From: Gammaproteobacteria bacterium | GTDB taxonomy: Bacteria > Pseudomonadota > Gammaproteobacteria > Acidiferrobacterales > SPGG2 | DNA length: 36,380 bases | NCBI GenBank assembly: GCA_029861845.1 | Contig: JAOTYM010000038.1 | Coordinates: 1 to 36,380 of the forward strand | Reading direction: 5' to 3' | Shown: in pieces, positions 34,159-36,380 of the stretch | Position numbering within the stretch: position 1 is the first letter of the stretch | Layout: every line of letters starts with the position of its first letter | Position numbers and translations under genes: made by a program | Notes under the pieces: generated by a model | Databases searched by the model: none | What the model was told of the DNA's origin: nothing | The model's input: the letters and a program-made list of their open reading frames with translations, nothing else

Positions 34159-35362
34159 CCCGGATGGGCGCCACGAAAGTCTGGGGCAGCCATGCGTCGA
34201 CCATTCGATAAATATTGTCCAGACCATCGAGCAACCCCGGGATAACGATGTCCGAAGGCTGGTTCTGTGCCGCCAGCCCGTGCAGCGCCCTGGCCATGCG
34301 CGCCGGCTCTCGCTCTCCGTCATCCGTCAACATCTTTACCAGACCTAGCTCCTGGGCCCGGGCGGCGCGAATATACTGCTCCATTCTAGGTTTCTTGCGT
34401 GGCACGATAATGGCGCGCTTGTCGAGCGTAAGTATCTCGCAGAAGGTGTTATAACCACCCATCGCAACCACACCCACCGCGCCGGCCATCAGTGATTCCA
34501 CCTCGGGATCGAAGGTAATGGCTTTAACTTGCGCCAGCCGCGAGACCCGTTTTTGAAAGTACTCGCGGCGGCGCGGCGCCATAAACGGACCGAAGACAAG
34601 CAGGGCAGGATACGGTATGTTGCGGTCTGCCTCATAGGCTCGCAGCACCCAATCGATGAGCAACTCGCCATCGCCACCGCCACCGGTCGTCACCAATAGA
34701 TAAGGTCCATCGAAGTAGCGGGTGGACACGGCATCGTCGCCGCGTTCCGGCAGATTGCGCCTAAGGTAACCCGTATAAGTCATTTTTCTGCGCACGACCT
34801 CCGGCAGGCCAATGCCTGCGAGTGGGTCACAGATCTGCCGCAACCCGTAGACCCATATGTTATCGTACAGGTGGCGTAATGCCGGCACCGGATTTTTGCG
34901 TCGCCATTCGCGTGCGAGCAGCGTCGGGTCGTCCATAACATCCCGCAGACCGAGGACGCACTGCGTGCCCGCCCGCTTCAGCATGCGAAGCGTCTGGTGG
35001 ATCTCACCGCGCAGACCCAGGGGCTCCTTGTCGACCAAGAACACATCCGGGTTAAACACCTTGGCGGTGTGCTGGATGATGGATGCCCGCATTTTTAGTA
35101 GCTCACTGATATCGATGTGAAGACTCAAGGAGGAGTACTCGCCGTTGCGCCGCTTGATCACGCCCGGAATCCGCACAAAATCCACCCGGCTCCTGAAGTC
35201 ATAGCTGCCGATGACCGGCGATCCAGATAGAATCAGTACCGAAAGGCCCTTACGGCGTGCCACCAGTGATCGGGCAATAGCATGGCATCGGCGCAAGTGT
35301 CCCAACCCGAACGTGTCATGGCTGTAGATTAAAACCCGGGCATTCTTAGTGTTCTTTCGCAT
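34148..35362 (-). CDS. GT-B glycosyltransferase (COG4671-like), first gene of the train
   Basis: 404 residues. YSHDTFGLGHLRRCHAIA holds the Gly/His loop of this group; GDGELLIDWVLRAYE and AMGGYNTFCEILTLDKRAIIVPRKKPRMEQYIRA form the nucleotide-sugar half. ATG 35362 follows AGGAGGG by about 10 bases, the best ribosome site in the train, which fits its place as first gene. It resembles the product of 29986-31152 in layout. The acceptor may be a lipid or small molecule; the family is largely uncharacterised. Its upstream region contains the repeated ACCAGGA motif. Confidence 0.85.
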   Translation of the reverse strand: MRKNTKNARVLIYSHDTFGLGHLRRCHAIARSLVARRKGLSVLILSGSPVIGSYDFRSRVDFVRIPGVIKRRNGEYSSLSLHIDISELLKMRASIIQHTAKVFNPDVFLVDKEPLGLRGEIHQTLRMLKRAGTQCVLGLRDVMDDPTLLAREWRRKNPVPALRHLYDNIWVYGLRQICDPLAGIGLPEVVRRKMTYTGYLRRNLPERGDDAVSTRYFDGPYLLVTTGGGGDGELLIDWVLRAYEADRNIPYPALLVFGPFMAPRRREYFQKRVSRLAQVKAITFDPEVESLMAGAVGVVAMGGYNTFCEILTLDKRAIIVPRKKPRMEQYIRAARAQELGLVKMLTDDGEREPARMARALHGLAAQNQPSDIVIPGLLDGLDNIYRMVDAWLPQTFVAPIRVAT

Positions 35363-35430
35363 AACCCGGCACCCTCCTGTGAGGACAGGCGACTAACTAT
35401 ACCCGACGGTTGCAAAAATGTCTCCGAAAG

Positions 35431-35543
35431 ACCAGGATTGTTGCTCGTTACGCCTGAGGCCCCGAACGGCTGGTTGCACCAGGATCGGCCCATCCTACGG
35501 TATAAACCAGGACTCTTTGTTGGCGTGGCTTGACTGATCCTGG
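35431..35543. promoter_or_regulatory. Repeated ACCAGGA motif in the divergent promoter region
   Basis: The 251-base gap between the glycosyltransferase train and the class V aminotransferase holds ACCAGGAT at 35431-35438 and 35478-35485, ACCAGGAC at 35506-35513, and an inverted ATCCTGG at 35537-35543. Several copies in one short divergent intergenic region suggest an operator for one regulator. I could not assign -35/-10 boxes with confidence. Confidence 0.4.
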
Positions 35544-35613
35544 GCGGGGCAATCAAGTTTACTCTTTATAGCATGACTGAGTGAGCGTTTGTGCCCAGCC
35601 TGCGGCTGCTTAT

Positions 35614-36380
35614 ATGAAACCACGACTGTTTACGCCAGGACCCACTGAGATCCCGCCACGAGTCGTCACTGCGATGGCGAATGATATGCCACATTTGCGG
35701 AGCGACAAATTCAGGAACATATTCCGGGACGTATCACAGAAGCTCAAGGCATTCTTCAAGACCGAGCACGACGTACTTACCCTCACCGCATCCGGTACCG
35801 GTGCTATGGAGGCCGCCGTTGTCAACCTTCTGCGTCAGAGTGACAAGGTCATCATTGTCGAAGGCGGTAAGTTCGGTCAGCTCTGGGGCGACATGGCGCG
35901 GACCTATGGGTTACATGTCGTTGTGCTCGAGGTACCGTGGGGCGATTCCGCATCACCGGATCAGGTTAAAGCGCTATTGCTAAAACACCAAGATGCGGCG
36001 GCAGTTTTGCTTACTCACTGCGAAACCTCCACCGGGGCAGAATTCGATGTCAGAGCCATTGCCGAAACGGTGCACCGTAAAAGCGATGCGATCGTGATTG
36101 TCGACGGCATAAGTGCAATAGGCGTTATGCCTTTTTATAAGGATGACTGGGGCATCGATGTCTGTGTTGCTGGCTCGCAGAAAGGTGCCATGATCCCTCC
36201 TGGCCTGTCCTTTATCGCGGTCAACGAAAGAGGTTGGCAACGGGCACAAGTGGGTGACCTTCCCAGGTTTTACTTTGACTGTTTCAAAGCGCGCGAAGCG
36301 CTTGAAAACGGTGATACGCCATTCACGTCGGCGATCTCTCTGATCATAGGACTACGCGAATCGTTGGGCCTGATGTTAGA
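35614..36380 (+). CDS. Class V aminotransferase (serine/alanine-glyoxylate type), 5' part
   Basis: The first 255 codons are in the window and the gene runs off the end. It begins MKPRLFTPGPTEIPPRV, the usual start of alanine-glyoxylate/serine-pyruvate aminotransferases. It continues with TASGTGAMEAAVVNLL, CETSTGAEFDV, VDGISAIGVMPF and the PLP Lys190 in AGSQKGAMIPPGLSF. It would transfer an amino group between serine or alanine and glyoxylate or pyruvate. 2-Aminoethylphosphonate transaminase is a sister type, and phosphonate or sulfonate links cannot be excluded from this part. Divergent from the glycosyltransferase train. Confidence 0.88.
   Translation, partial: MKPRLFTPGPTEIPPRVVTAMANDMPHLRSDKFRNIFRDVSQKLKAFFKTEHDVLTLTASGTGAMEAAVVNLLRQSDKVIIVEGGKFGQLWGDMARTYGLHVVVLEVPWGDSASPDQVKALLLKHQDAAAVLLTHCETSTGAEFDVRAIAETVHRKSDAIVIVDGISAIGVMPFYKDDWGIDVCVAGSQKGAMIPPGLSFIAVNERGWQRAQVGDLPRFYFDCFKAREALENGDTPFTSAISLIIGLRESLGLML

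Overview
The window looks like part of a proteobacterial chromosome. It carries a LivG/LivF/DUF6867/LivK-type amino-acid transport set of a kind common in Alphaproteobacteria, a TauR-Tpa-Ald-Xsc-Pta sulfonate module, mostly GC-rich coding with long GC-rich antisense frames, and standard stop codons including TGA. Alpha- versus gammaproteobacterium cannot be settled from this stretch. I see no rRNA, tRNA, CRISPR array, insertion sequence or integrase. Genes are packed tightly: no gap without a gene exceeds about 250 bases.

Layout. (1) 1-2556: end of a branched-chain amino-acid ABC operon (livG tail, livF, a three-helix DUF6867-like protein, a LivK-type binding protein, a strong terminator). 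(2) 2563-8142: a heptad-repeat intergenic element, an alpha/beta hydrolase, an exported protein of unknown function, then on the minus strand succinate-semialdehyde dehydrogenase (gabD) and a hydroxyacid-oxoacid transhydrogenase, then panC. (3) 8144-18652: a C2-sulfonate and beta-alanine region: mmsA, an omega-amino-acid/taurine:pyruvate aminotransferase, a divergent MocR/TauR-type regulator, alanine dehydrogenase, sulfoacetaldehyde acetyltransferase, a GMC flavoprotein dehydrogenase interrupted by one in-frame TGA, and a short-form phosphotransacetylase. (4) 18814-24477: a mixed accessory stretch with an AT-richer radical SAM/SPASM-like protein, a peptide-type binding protein, an FkbM methyltransferase, a protein made of two tandem copies of a small SAM-methyltransferase domain, and a decayed VOC gene. 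(5) 24506-35362, minus strand: a compact gene train with nearly all stops and starts overlapping. It holds four glycosyltransferases, a histidine phosphatase, a polysaccharide-deacetylase-like protein, a small membrane protein, and a peptide-type ABC transporter (fused double ATPase plus two permeases). (6) 35614-end: the first 255 codons of a class V aminotransferase, divergent from the glycosyltransferase train.

How it works together. Taurine is transaminated with pyruvate to sulfoacetaldehyde and alanine. Ald regenerates pyruvate and releases ammonia. Xsc converts sulfoacetaldehyde plus phosphate to acetyl phosphate and sulfite. Pta makes acetyl-CoA. The GMC dehydrogenase lying between xsc and pta is a plausible isethionate-to-sulfoacetaldehyde entry enzyme (IseJ-like), but here it carries a nonsense codon. 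No taurine transporter or sulfite-handling gene is visible, so those must lie elsewhere. The least explained parts are the glycosyltransferase/deacetylase/transporter train and the radical SAM plus methyltransferase cluster, for which I recognise no characterised pathway.
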